From Dimorphilus gyrociliatus (Eukaryota; Annelida; Polychaeta; Dinophilidae), in assembly GCA_904063045.1 (NCBI GenBank), contig CAJFCJ010000050.1, positions 1 to 64,000 of the forward strand: a DNA stretch of 64,000 bases. Direction: 5' to 3'. A model generated the notes under the pieces. It did not search any database. It saw only the letters and a program-made list of their open reading frames with translations, and was not told the origin of the DNA. Shown here piece after piece: positions 32,736 through 43,515 of this stretch. The position numbers were made by a program, and so were the translations under genes. Each line of letters starts with the position of its first letter. The first letter of the stretch is position 1.

Positions 32736-33365
32736 ATATAGTGGAAAACAATGCAACAAATATACTGGGCTGCCTTTGTATATATCTATCTATTTAAAAT
32801 AACTTTAAAAAACCAATTTAAGTTAGCTCTTTTGAGCTGTATTTTCCATCTTTTATTTTTATTAATATTTCAAGTATGTCAATATAAAACTTATATTATA
32901 TTACAAGAATGCCAATGATTTTATCTTATCTCATGCGTAATAAATTGAAAATATATATATATATATATATCTTCCTCGGTGTCACTCACAAAATAGTTGA
33001 TCAAGAGGTGTTAACCAAAACATATTTATCGTTGTAATTTCTAAAACACCGGTTATTGAATTACGTAAGTATCAATTTTACAGATAAATAAAAAAATATC
33101 TAGTTTGTAATTCATTTATTCTATTTTGCTCAAAACACTTTTATGGTTTCCTCCAAGAGAAACATTATATCAATTTCTTTTTAGGAAGTAAATTCTTTAT
33201 GATTTATGATTTTCAAATGTATATCATAAAAAGGTATATTTAGAAGATAAGCATCATAGGTTTATTTTATATAACTCGTCAGATAAATTTTTAAAAGTTA
33301 TTTATTATTTCCAAAATATACATAAATACAAAATAAAAAAAAATATTTAAACACAGTATTCCAGT

Positions 33366-36300
33366 ATGATAACTCCAGAAGATATTTGGCCTATCATCTG
33401 TAATGGGCTTAGTAAATCAGCAAAAACTTTAAAAGAAATTAATTTTAAGAGACTTAGGCTTAATTATGAGAAGAGTATTTCTATTATGAAATTATTAAAT
33501 AAATGTACTCAAATTGAAAAGATAAGCATTATTGATAATAGAGACTTCGAAAAAGGATTAGCAAATATTTGCAAAGGATTAAATAATTCATCACAGCATC
33601 TAAAAGAAATTACATTTCAAAATTGTAGCCTTGATAACGCTGCTTGTGTATCAATTAAGAAGTTACTAATTAAATGCTTTCAAATTGAACTACTCAATAT
33701 ACATGAAAACAATCTGAGGACATCAGGATTTTTAGACATCTGCCTTGGACTTTGCAACTCCATAAATACTTTAAAGTCTCTTTTTTTAACATTTATATTG
33801 GTGGACAAAAGAGTGATTAGATGTTTTGAGAAATTTTTAAACAAGTGTACTCGAATTGAAAATATTCAAATCAATAATTATTCAACTTGTACACCTGAGC
33901 TGTTTACATTATGCTCTTCATTGGAAACATCTGCAAAAACACTAAAAGAACTTCATTTCAATACTGCAGTTTTCAATCCAGAAAATTCACATTGTATTGA
34001 TAATCTTATAAGAAAATGTGAAAATATTGAAAGAATACATATAAATGTTGATTTTGAAGAAGAATTTCAACCGTTGTCTACATTTTCTGCTCTGGAAATA
34101 TCAGCCAATAAACTGAAAGAACTAAATATTATATGCAAATTCAATTTAGAAATGCTTATCCAATTTGAAGAACTTTTAAACAACTGTTCAAAACTGGAAA
34201 GTGTAAGCTTTCCATCAATTAGAAATGTAGTCAATGATGAATTTTTCACTATTTGCCAGGGTTTGCAGAAGTCATGTAAAAGTTTAAAAAGATTAGATTT
34301 TAGTCATTGCACTTTAACTTCAAATTGCTTTAAAAATATTGGACAGTTTTTAAAATTTTGTTCAAATATTGAAATTATTATTCTAAACAATGATTTCTAT
34401 ACAAGAAATGATGTAACAAATATTTGCAATGGTCTTGAATATTCTTCCAATTCATTGAAAGTTTTAAATTTCAATGGAGGCAATACTGAGGAGAGATCAT
34501 GGATACCTATATTAAGTCTGCTAATCAAATGCTCAAATAGACCAAAAATGATATACACTTTAAATTTATATGAATTGTTGTCAGAATTAACTGATCAAAT
34601 GACTATATCTTCAAATACTATAAAAGAAATCAATTTGAATGCATATCATATTGGTAATGATATAGTTATAGATATGGCAACAATTATACAGCAACATACA
34701 AGAATAGAATCAGTAAGATTAGTTGGTATAGATAATGAAAATACATTATCTATGGTTTGCAGTGCTTTGGAATGGTCATGCAAACATATTAAAAGTATTC
34801 ATATTTCACAATCAGATTGGAATTATAGCTCATGGAATAGAGTTTGCAAGTTTTTGAACAAATGTAAAATTGAGTCAATAACTTTTGTGCAAAATAATAA
34901 TATAGAGAATCAAATATCAAGTATTTGGCATGGATTACAGAATTCTGTATCTACTTTAAAATCTATAGAATTCAATTGCTATGGCTTAGACAATCATGAC
35001 TATAATAAATTAGGAACATTTTTAGAGAAATGTTTCAACATTGAAACAATAGATCTATCAAGGAGCGCTCCTATTCCAGATGATTCCTTTTCAAAAATTA
35101 TTGAAGCCTTGGAAAAATCATCAAAAACCTTGAAAAATTTCAATTTCAGTTTTTGTGACATTAATGATGAAGTAGGCAAAACTATTAGTAATCTATTGGT
35201 GAAGTGTTCAAATATTGAAACAGTAAATCTAAGTTATAATAGTTCTTTGAGAAGTTCATTGAAAAATATTTGTATTGAGCTGGCAAGATCATCTATTAGT
35301 TTAAAAGAAATTAATTTTTCACAATGTAATATCATGGATGAAACTTGCAATAGCCTAACACAACTATTGAGTAAATGTTATAAACTTGAAAAAGTAACAT
35401 TATTTTCAAATTGGGATTTGAATGGTGAACTAATCAATATATGCCAAGAATTGGAAAAATCTTCCAATACATTAAAGGAGATTTGTTTGGCAAACTGTGG
35501 TTTGGATAACAGTCAATTAATTACTTTTGGAAATCTTTTAAAAAAGTGTAGAAAACTTGAAAGTATCAATATAAGTCAAAATAATATATCTGCGGAAGTT
35601 TGTATTGAATTTGAAAATCTATCAAAAACTTTGAAAGAAATAGACATTAGTTATTGTGATATGGGTGAAAAACTTTGGATAAATGTCAAGAACATGTTGG
35701 AAATCTTTGATAATATTCCAATTATTCATCTGTATGGAAATTCAATTGATGATTATATACCTTTTGTTTTTAAAGGAAAAGTCAATGATAAAGAAATTAT
35801 ATTTAGTTGTAAACTCTGTTTATTATCTGAATTATCACCAATTATTGGAAATATTATATTAAATTCATATAGAATTCTTACAGTTCATCTTGGTGAAACA
35901 TTCCAAAATATGTCTGGCCTTTCCGATATTTTTCTACTTTTGTCCAAAAGTAAAAATAGTTTGGTAAGTGTCAACTTTAGTTCTTGTAATCTTGATATCA
36001 GAATGTGTCAATATATTGGGAATTTTTTGCTTTCATCTGGCTGTATTAAATCTGTCTATTTTTCTAATAACCCAAATTTGTCATATGGTTTTGGATATCT
36101 ATGTGATGGACTTCAAATTTCACGTTTTTCTTTAAGACAAATTATATTTTCTAATTGTGACTTAACAAACAATTCATGTGTATGTCTTGTAGATCTTTTA
36201 ATGAACTGTCAGAATATTAAAAAAATAGATCTCAGTTTAAATGAAAATATGGGAAATGAAATTATAAATGTTTTTGAACAACTTCAAAATTCATCTTGCT

Positions 36301-36482
36301 CTATGGAAGAGATAAATTTAGAATACTGCAAATTAAAGAAGAATGTTTGTGAAAGCCTCAACAATCTTTTAATTAAATGCCCTTATCTTCAATCTGTAAG
36401 ACTTAAGGGTAATGAAAATCTGATGAAGGATATTAATATTAAAGATCAGTTATATACAAACAATAGGTTCTGTTTATCATAG
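33366..36482 (+). CDS. Large RI-type leucine-rich-repeat protein (1038 residues)
   Basis: One uninterrupted exon made almost entirely of paired LRRs with a 57-residue period, roughly 17-18 pairs. Each pair follows S..TLKEI.F..C.L......(I)..LL.KCS.IE.I.L..N......I..GL; clear examples are SSKTLKNFNFSFCDIND and SNIETVNLSYNSS. No RING, B-box, NACHT, signal peptide or membrane segment is seen. Since an AG acceptor-like site (aaacacag) with an in-frame codon run precedes the ATG, an upstream exon with an N-terminal module is possible. Alternating 28/29-residue repeats are the ribonuclease-inhibitor/NLR class, usually a curved protein-binding surface. A role in recognition is inferred. The frame is intact despite its length, which argues for selection. 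Confidence 0.87.
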   Translation: MITPEDIWPIICNGLSKSAKTLKEINFKRLRLNYEKSISIMKLLNKCTQIEKISIIDNRDFEKGLANICKGLNNSSQHLKEITFQNCSLDNAACVSIKKLLIKCFQIELLNIHENNLRTSGFLDICLGLCNSINTLKSLFLTFILVDKRVIRCFEKFLNKCTRIENIQINNYSTCTPELFTLCSSLETSAKTLKELHFNTAVFNPENSHCIDNLIRKCENIERIHINVDFEEEFQPLSTFSALEISANKLKELNIICKFNLEMLIQFEELLNNCSKLESVSFPSIRNVVNDEFFTICQGLQKSCKSLKRLDFSHCTLTSNCFKNIGQFLKFCSNIEIIILNNDFYTRNDVTNICNGLEYSSNSLKVLNFNGGNTEERSWIPILSLLIKCSNRPKMIYTLNLYELLSELTDQMTISSNTIKEINLNAYHIGNDIVIDMATIIQQHTRIESVRLVGIDNENTLSMVCSALEWSCKHIKSIHISQSDWNYSSWNRVCKFLNKCKIESITFVQNNNIENQISSIWHGLQNSVSTLKSIEFNCYGLDNHDYNKLGTFLEKCFNIETIDLSRSAPIPDDSFSKIIEALEKSSKTLKNFNFSFCDINDEVGKTISNLLVKCSNIETVNLSYNSSLRSSLKNICIELARSSISLKEINFSQCNIMDETCNSLTQLLSKCYKLEKVTLFSNWDLNGELINICQELEKSSNTLKEICLANCGLDNSQLITFGNLLKKCRKLESINISQNNISAEVCIEFENLSKTLKEIDISYCDMGEKLWINVKNMLEIFDNIPIIHLYGNSIDDYIPFVFKGKVNDKEIIFSCKLCLLSELSPIIGNIILNSYRILTVHLGETFQNMSGLSDIFLLLSKSKNSLVSVNFSSCNLDIRMCQYIGNFLLSSGCIKSVYFSNNPNLSYGFGYLCDGLQISRFSLRQIIFSNCDLTNNSCVCLVDLLMNCQNIKKIDLSLNENMGNEIINVFEQLQNSSCSMEEINLEYCKLKKNVCESLNNLLIKCPYLQSVRLKGNENLMKDINIKDQLYTNNRFCLS

Positions 36483-37400
36483 TCATTTCCAGTAATGATT
36501 GGGATAATGACAACATTGAATATCTTAAATTGTAGATGATTGTCAAAGTTCATTGATAAAAAATATAAAATATTTGATTTCTTTTTTTATTTGTATAGCT
36601 CTCATTCAAATACAAATGCATTGATGAATTAAAAATACTTTTTATCATTTTTGTATCTAAATAATCAATGACTGATAGTTGCTGTAAAAGCAATGTCATA
36701 AATTTATACAATCAATTTTTCAGGTCAAACATAAAATCATATCAAAATATTTTTTAGCTGCAAACAGGTTAACTATCAAATGAGACAATTTTAAGAAAAA
36801 TTCTGAAAAATCGAACAAACACTGTAGATACCACCTCTTTCATTACTGCAAAGAAATACTATGTTTAGCATTTACAAGATTTTTTATTTCCTTGTATTAA
36901 GAACTTGTTGTATTGCTTAATAGCTATCAAGTTTTATTTATAAGACTCTCTGTTCTCTCACCTTGTTCTGTTACATTCACTCCCTATTATACCTTGCTAG
37001 CGTTGCTTAACTGGGTGTTTCACTGTGGTCATTTGTGGGTTTTTTTACCTATTTATGACCAGAGATATCACTCAGTAAGACTGAGTTAAACACCTTCGTC
37101 ATGAAACGCAATAGACATTTGATCTTTAATAATATTACACAAGAAGACTTAATCCAAAGCTTCTGTCTCAAATCTTCAAGAAAAAGACAAACTTGACTGT
37201 GTATTCACTCTTCTGGAAGAATGAGACAAATATGAAAAGATCTCCTCTTGCATGTAGGATATAGTTATACTGTGAAAGAAGAAACTGCAAATACAGTCAA
37301 ATAGAAATTCAGAAACGATACCTTAAAGAGCCCAGCAAAAGTATCTTAAACAGATAATTCTTTCTCTTGGCAAAATGCTCATATTTTTAAGAGAAACAAT
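36483..37400. other. Intergenic stretch, no gene recognised
   Basis: No coding motif. Near 36993-37105 two related blocks (aactgggtgtttca and actgagttaaacacct) form an imperfect inverted pair around a T run. Confidence 0.4.
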
Positions 37401-37403
37401 AAT

Positions 37404-37845
37404 TTGGAAATGGAAATACGAATCAGATACAAATTAAAAGAAAGTGATCAAAATAATAAGATGACATCAGGAAAACATTTAGCTAAAAATATCCTCCGTA
37501 AAATTTCAATATCAAATTTTGGCATACCATCTATTGACAATAGTTGTAGACTTTTTAATAGAACAAAACAACAATTTAATCCCAATGAGTCTTACACTTT
37601 TTTCTGGACAAAACTTTCATTGCAGATGATTTTTTCCAGAGAAAATGAAAGAATAATCATATTCTCAAAACATGTAAAGTTAAATTATTATCTAATGAAA
37701 AGATGTGGTTTTTAAATGTAACCTTTAAATGTGATAAGGATCCTTTTTATCAGCCATTTACCATTCATGGGTTTGTAAAAAAGAATAGTGAATTTAAACA
37801 AGTTTCTTTGACCTTTGCCTTTATGAGCCCAAAATCAAAGAATTA
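37404..37845 (+). pseudogene. MULE transposase fragment with altered catalytic block
   Basis: The first frame (to 37715) matches the middle of the MULE protein at 49285-50028 (SGKHLAKNILRK, SIDNSCRLFNRTKQQFNPNE, ERIIIFSKHVKL). The match then shifts frame and continues at 37700-37845 as MWFLNVTFKCDKDPFYQPF and IHGFVKKNSEFKQVSLTFAF. The intact copy has FLDGTFK here, so the first catalytic Asp is changed to Asn and Gly to Val. With the frameshift and no C-terminal half, it is dead. Confidence 0.78.
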
Positions 37846-38382
37846 ATATAAGCTTTTAAACTTTTTATTAACATCACTAAGGTTGTTTAGAAAACAGGAA
37901 ATCAAAGCAAAAATAGATCAGATTTAAAAACTATCTTTAAATATCGATTTGCTTTCTTTGTGACATTTTTTTTATCTAAAAATATGAACAATTGTTGAAA
38001 TTGATTGAAAAGTGTTTTGAATTTAAAGATTTCTGATTTTCTTTTAAGTTAAAGTTAAGAGTAGTTGATTTAATTATTTAAATACTTGGTGTAAAAATGA
38101 CTTTAAAAAGCGAATCATATGATTTGACAAAACTACTGAAATTGTTATCAAGCTTTTTGTGGTGTCGGCATAGTGCAAAAGTTATTAATTGTAGCAGCTT
38201 CTTATTAGATAATTTAACTCAATGTCTGAAGTTTAATCAAATATGTTTTATAGGCCTTAAACAAGAAATAAAAAGCTTTCCATCTAGTTTCTCAACTGAG
38301 TTGGATAGGATTCTAAAGAATTTGAAATTTGAATTAGATTCTGTTGTGTGATTCTTGAGTTCAAATGAATATAAAAAAAAAT

Positions 38383-38456
38383 TGCTCCCACTGGGGGTCG
38401 AACCCAGGACATTCGCGTTATTAGCACGACGCTCTAACCAACTGAGCTATGGAAGC
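38383..38456 (-). tRNA. tRNA-Ile(AAU)
   Basis: The minus strand folds as a cloverleaf: acceptor GCTTCCA pairs with TGGGAGC (one G-U), the A box is TAGCTCAGTTGG, and the anticodon loop CTAATAA carries AAT. The B box is GGTTCGACCC in a T arm with a 5-bp stem CTGGG/CCCAG. Discriminator base A is followed by ATTTTTTTTT, a strong Pol III terminator. The core GTCGTGCTAATAACGCGAA is the usual animal tRNA-Ile(AAU) sequence. No intron. It appears functional. Confidence 0.95.
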
Positions 38457-38575
38457 TAATACACTTGGATGTTAGACAAGTGACCAAGTTTACAAAGACT
38501 ATCTTATTATCATTGAAGGACTATGTTTTGTAATATTACATTTATACAAACCCTGTATGATGAGGGGCACAATGA

Positions 38576-38758
38576 CTATTCTTGATCTCTCATAAAGTCT
38601 GTTGTATGGAGACAGGTATGAGGCGTGGCATTATCATGTTGTAGTATTATCTGTTTGCATGGTCTGATCCTATGTAGTTTCATTCTTAGCCCTTTTAGAG
38701 TCTCAACATATCGTATGGGATTGACTACTTCTCTGTACTCCATAAATTCAGCATGCAT
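38576..38758 (-). pseudogene. Mariner transposase fragment
   Basis: The minus-strand translation includes RIRPCKQIILQHDNATPHTC, the mariner catalytic block with the DN pair and following His. Upstream residues (YREVVNPIRYVETLKGLR) fit the preceding part of the family. The N- and C-terminal parts are absent nearby. Confidence 0.7.
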
Positions 38759-39214
38759 ACATTATTTTGTAAGGTTTATGTAAAGTAGTGATTTCGAAGT
38801 CATTGCTACTCTATGAAATATGTATTTCGTTTTCATCAATACTCAAACACATCGATACCTTTTGTCTAAACTAAGACAATAAATATTGCTTGAGTATATG
38901 TGTGTACAATACCCAATTTAACAAATGATTATAAGAATAAGATTATTGTCAATTGTCAGCAAATTTTCAGTTACATTTACAATATAAAAGAAATCACTCA
39001 TCAAGTCATTAATAGTAATATCAATGTTTTCAAATCAGTTTGCTAGATATAACTCAGGGATTTTAAAAATATAAAACAATTAACAATTGTTACGTGAATT
39101 TGATTTTCAGACAAATGAATAAAGCATGTTTTTCCTTCACTCTCTAAATAATACATTTTTAATATGAAAACTGGAAAATTACTATGCAAATTGTGATAAA
39201 AAATTTCATTTCTA

Positions 39215-39445
39215 ATGGTTTATGTTAAAGCTTATAATCAATATTTCAATGCTAACGATTTATGGAGTGGTAAGTTTCTTATGTGTAATATTTTAAAAAG
39301 TAGTGACACCTGCTTGTATGAATGTAATTGTGGCCAATCAATTTGTAAAATGATTTATCTTAAATGGCTGATACAAAACAAGAGAGAACTAAATCCATTA
39401 ACAAAGGTATCAATATGTGATATTAGTGTTAATGGGACTGATTGA
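39215..39445 (+). other. Possible exon of a lectin-like gene
   Basis: A 76-residue frame with a Cys pattern (CLYECNCGQSICKMIYLKWL, SICDISVNG). The ending resembles ILLCDIDVKG in the fucolectin-like gene at 8116-8145, suggesting a relative of F5/8C or fucolectin exons. No signal peptide or splice partners were found. Identity is tentative. Confidence 0.3.
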
Positions 39446-40435
39446 GTTTCTAAATACATGAACAAAAGCATGAGTATGCATATTTTGATTAAAATCATTG
39501 CTTATTCCCAAAAAACCTCTACAGCCTCATGTAAAAGGCAGAAATTTCCAGTATGATTCTTTCTAAACTCTCATCATTCTAATTCCTACCAAATGGATAT
39601 CTTTCTTAAAGTTCCTTTATATCTAAAGTCTAAATATCACTATGTCATGATTTCAGCAGTTTATTAAATTATATTTGATGGCTTCAAACACTTTTACTAT
39701 AAATAAATATTCCAAAAATCAAATATTTTACAAGACTTTTTCTTTAACAAGACAAGAGAAAAATAATACTCCATAGAGAAAACTAATTAAATGATCAAAA
39801 AATATATGGTTAAACCAGCCAATCACAAAAATATGTCTACACTAGAGGCATAAGACATCAAGGCAAAATGGATGCAATGGCCATGCAGAAGAGACAAAAT
39901 GTCCAAAGGTAAAAAGTCCAAAATTGTTCAGTCTTGAAAGTCCAGTAAATTCTTAAGTATAAGAGCCTCAGGATTGTTTAGCATATCTTTAAAAAGCTCT
40001 CTTCGAGACCTATCACCTCCACAAATTTAAATGTTTAAGGTATAACAGTACTCTAAGCAGGGTTAGGTTAGCCTTCTTCTCTAATAATAATGTCCTATTA
40101 ATCTTTATTTATTGTTAATCTCTGTTAGGGTTACCACCAGACAATCAGGTTTGATTGGCTTGCGATTAGTTTTGCTCTATTTATTTAAGTATACAATGTT
40201 ATTAGGGTCACCAGAAGAATTCTTTCCTTTATATCTAAAGTCTAGATATTGATATGTCATTATATCTAAGGGTATAACTACTCAATCATATATTAAATCT
40301 ATTTAATCACTTCTTTAGTGAGGGCTTAAAGTGTTGGATAAAAATTTAAATCAATTGTCACAGATAGTTTGCTATTCTTATTTAAAATAGGAAAGAGAGT
40401 TTCAGTAAATTTTTCACTTTTTTTATTAAAATATC

Positions 40436-40630
40436 TTGCTTGTCAGGGAAGATCAAACCACAACTCAGAGAGCAATTGCCAAAAACTTGGATATTTGTCA
40501 AGAGGCTGCTGGGAAGATGATTAAGGAGCTGGGATACAGAAGAATTTGTGCTAAATGGATCCCCTATGATCTTAATGAGGATCAAAAGGAGGTGAGGGTC
40601 GACCATTGTGTTGGACTACTCCAACATTAA
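40436..40630 (+). pseudogene. Mariner transposase N-terminal (HTH) fragment
   Basis: The translation TTTQRAIAKNLDICQEAAGK, then ELGYRRICAKWIPYDLNEDQ and KEVRVDHCVGLLQ, matches the second helix-turn-helix and linker of mariner transposases (iA..L.I, W.P..L...Q...R...C..LL). A stop follows at once and no catalytic domain is adjacent. Confidence 0.75.
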
Positions 40631-41033
40631 AAATATTATTAAAAAAATTATTATAATTAGTTCATCATTATAGTTAAAAATACAAAATGTCTACAATACT
40701 GAGATAGCACCTAATATATGGATGGATGTATTAATAAGATCATTTAGTGCATTGATTTGCAACTGACAACCTCAAACTCTTTCTGTAGCTTTTCTATTGC
40801 ATTATCAAGTATTTTATAATATTGAATAATGTATTGAGTTTCTAAATAAACAAAAAGAAAAAATGTTAATTTTTCAGAGTTTCTATGCTTTTCTAAGAGA
40901 TTTTTAGTTAAAATTCATCGATGTAAGTACACAGGGATAACATAAACTGAAGTCATTGCATGCTTGTAATAGACTAAACTAATTTTGACCATTCATTTTC
41001 TTTGATTTTACTGTTGTAGGCACTCAATTTTCA

Positions 41034-41700
41034 CATTGAAAACCTGCTTGAGCATCAAAACCTATGAATTCATTTTCTCCATCACTTCTAAAGTAAATAT
41101 CAAATGACTGCTCAACATATATGTAATATCTACCATTGATATACACTCCAGCATAATATATTGTTGGTATTGACAAACTTCTTAACCTTTCGACTGGATC
41201 TGCTGATTGTTAAAAAAGATTTGTTATTTTGTTTTAATATTAATATTTTAAACTTTTCACTTTTCACTCCAAAACCACAAATATGTGTTTCCTGATTTTT
41301 GTGCCTAAGAACAAAATAATCATATATTATGTTGTTCTATACCAAATGTTTTAAATTTCAAGAGAAATTTCTAAAAGTACAAAAAAAACACTCTGAAATA
41401 AAAACTTTTATAAACTTTTGGCATACAGACTCCTTTTAGATGATTTTTATTTATGAAGTTGTAACCACATGACTGGTTTGGTCTATATAAACCATTTGTT
41501 GTTCATGTAAAATTTTAACCACTACAATCCCATACAATATCATTTTGTAATTTGTTGGGACAATACAATATTTCAGAATTGAAATTCTTTTGAGTAGTGC
41601 TAACTTTATTGGGAATTGTAGTTACTTCATTATTATTATTATTCTCACCACATTGGAACTACGATTTTATTGCAAAACCGCCCTTTACAACACTTTCAAT
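41034..41700 (-). CDS. Partial extracellular gene with CUB-like domain
   Basis: The last exon (about 41034-41210, minus) reads YYAGVYINGRYYIYVEQSF then DIYFRSDGENEFIGFDAQAG and ends FQCEN with a stop; the F.SD....GF pattern is typical of the C-terminal half of CUB domains. Upstream on the same strand a piece near 41465-41525 (GLYRPNQSCGYNF) could be the start of the CUB, and 41540-41700 carries NSEILYCPNKLQNDIVWDCS. Splice joins were not resolved, and one in-frame stop lies near 41665. A secreted or membrane-anchored protein is likely; it may be a pseudogene. Confidence 0.5.
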
Positions 41701-42380
41701 GAAATTTCCATCTGTATGATTAGGCTGAAATTTTAGCAAGAAATTTAAATATAATTGGTTTTAAAATAATTTCTCTTGTTGAAAAACAATATGTTACATA
41801 TCAGAGTTAAACTAATGATACAGATACACAAATTGAGAAAAGTTGCCTTCATTTTCACTTTCTCAAGCTGAAATAAGAAGACTCCTGAAAAATGTGTCTA
41901 TTATGGGAAAGAATTTGAATAACAAGGAGCGAATAATATATACACAAGTTTTTGACAGACTTACCCTTTGATAATGTATGTTGACAGAAAGTAACTACTA
42001 TTTGCAAATGTTAATCTATTACAGCTATATGTTATTGAATTTTGGATTTTGAGATTTTTTAAACGATCTGTATTGAAAATACTTTGTAAAATTTTCAGTT
42101 TAGATATTAAGATATACTGAATAACTACTTTGAATTGATAATAATAATTATTAATAAGTAGAAATTAATATCTTTTAAAAAAGATATCAAAACATTCGTT
42201 TTTCTTTTATAAAATCCAGTTTTAGTAATTATACCTCGAAAAAAGAGGTTCGTTAAAAATGAGTCACCATTTGCTAATAAATAAAATAGTGAATCAACTT
42301 AAATTTTCAATATTGTTGAACAAACAGAGCTTTTGTATCAAGCATGAAGAATAGCTGCCACATTTGCTGATTTAATATTT

Positions 42381-42436
42381 ATATATTGTTCTGAATGGCA
42401 TTTATACTTTCTTTTATGCCTTTCAGAACAATATAT
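42381..42436. repeat. Hairpin upstream of the lectin gene
   Basis: atatattgttctg (42381-42393) and its exact reverse complement cagaacaatatat (42424-42436) flank a loop which itself contains ggcat/atgcc. It lies 120 bp upstream of the SUEL lectin start. It could be a small MITE or a regulatory stem-loop. Confidence 0.6.
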
Positions 42437-42556
42437 TAATATAGTATGATGCTATTGGAAAAAATCTGAATAAAAATTAATGCATTAGAAGTGTATTAAA
42501 TTATCAATCATTTTAACTCGAACTGAGATCTTTAGCTTTCAAAATTTCAACTGATT

Positions 42557-43244
42557 ATGGAGTGTCTATCATTCTTTAAAATCATTGTTTTCCTTATAGG
42601 ATTCCTAATTTCTCAAGAAATCAACTGTGAAAAAACTCTTCAGATAATTGTAAATGAAGGAAGTAATCTTAATATTGATTGTGGAAATAATGTCATTGCT
42701 ATTCTTTATGCTCAATACAAAAGTTTTTTTTGTTCAAAAACAAACATTGTAACATCTACAATGAAGAACCTCTGTAATAACAAAAAAACTTGCACAAGTT
42801 ATATTGATAATTCGCTCTTTGGTGACCCTTGCAAAGGAATTCTAAAAAGGCTAACAGTTGTTTACGTTTGCACAAGTAAAAGAAATTTTTATAATAAACT
42901 TTTCCATTAAAATTTTTTACTTCCACAAAATAGATGAGGAATTTTTTACATATCAAATAGCGCAATCTCCAGAGGTTGGTTCTCCTCTAAGTATTAATTG
43001 CTCACAAAAATTAATCCTTGTGGCTCATGCATTTTATGGAAATTATGCACTGCATTGCGAGTATGAAGATGCTCATATATTCATACTAGAACAATGCTCA
43101 TCCAAGTCATCTTGTAGTGTTGCAGTTCATGAAAATATTGGAATTGATCCTTGTGTTGGTCATCATAAAACTATGAATGTCTATTACAATTGTTCACAAG
43201 GTATTTATTTAAAACCAAACAAACATAAAGTATACAAAACGTAG
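42557..43244 (+). CDS. Secreted protein with two SUEL-type galactose-binding lectin domains
   Basis: Exon 1 (42557-42875) encodes a signal peptide (FFKIIVFLIGFLISQEINC) and one SUEL/Gal_Lectin domain: NEGSNLNIDCGNNVIAILYA, CNNKKTCTSYIDNSLFGDPC, LTVVYVC. A 58-nt intron (42876-42933) leads to exon 2 (42934-43200), a second domain: VGSPLSINCSQKLI, CSSKSSCSVAVHENIGIDPC, MNVYYNC. Both ends of exon 2 are phase 1, and a donor-like GTATTT follows at 43201. If read through, the protein ends at 43244; otherwise more exons exist that I could not find. The Cys spacing and GDPC/IDPC motifs match the sea-urchin-egg-lectin fold, which binds rhamnose or galactose. Confidence 0.85.
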
Positions 43245-43479
43245 AGTTAATTTTCAAAACACAGAGTAACATTTACACAAAACATAATGATAAATAGGAA
43301 ATAAAGAAATGAACCCCAGATACTTTGGGGTGTTAAATCATTTCTTCTTAATCAATTGTAGTAATAAAGCAAATAATAGGGGTATAGGAGAAAATGTTCA
43401 AGGTTTTGGCATTTTAACCTAACCTAACCCTTGCCTTCTTCCTGAAATGTTTACATTAAATAAAAGTAATTATGACTTG

Positions 43480-43515
43480 TCTAGACTTAAGGGTTAGGGT
43501 TAGGGTTAGCCTAAG
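43480..43515. repeat. Interstitial telomere-like repeat
   Basis: Contains three tandem copies of GGGTTA (gggttagggttagggttag), with nearby ccta-rich relatives at about 43420. TTAGGG is the ancestral animal telomere repeat. A second short tract lies at about 59614-59629. Confidence 0.7.
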
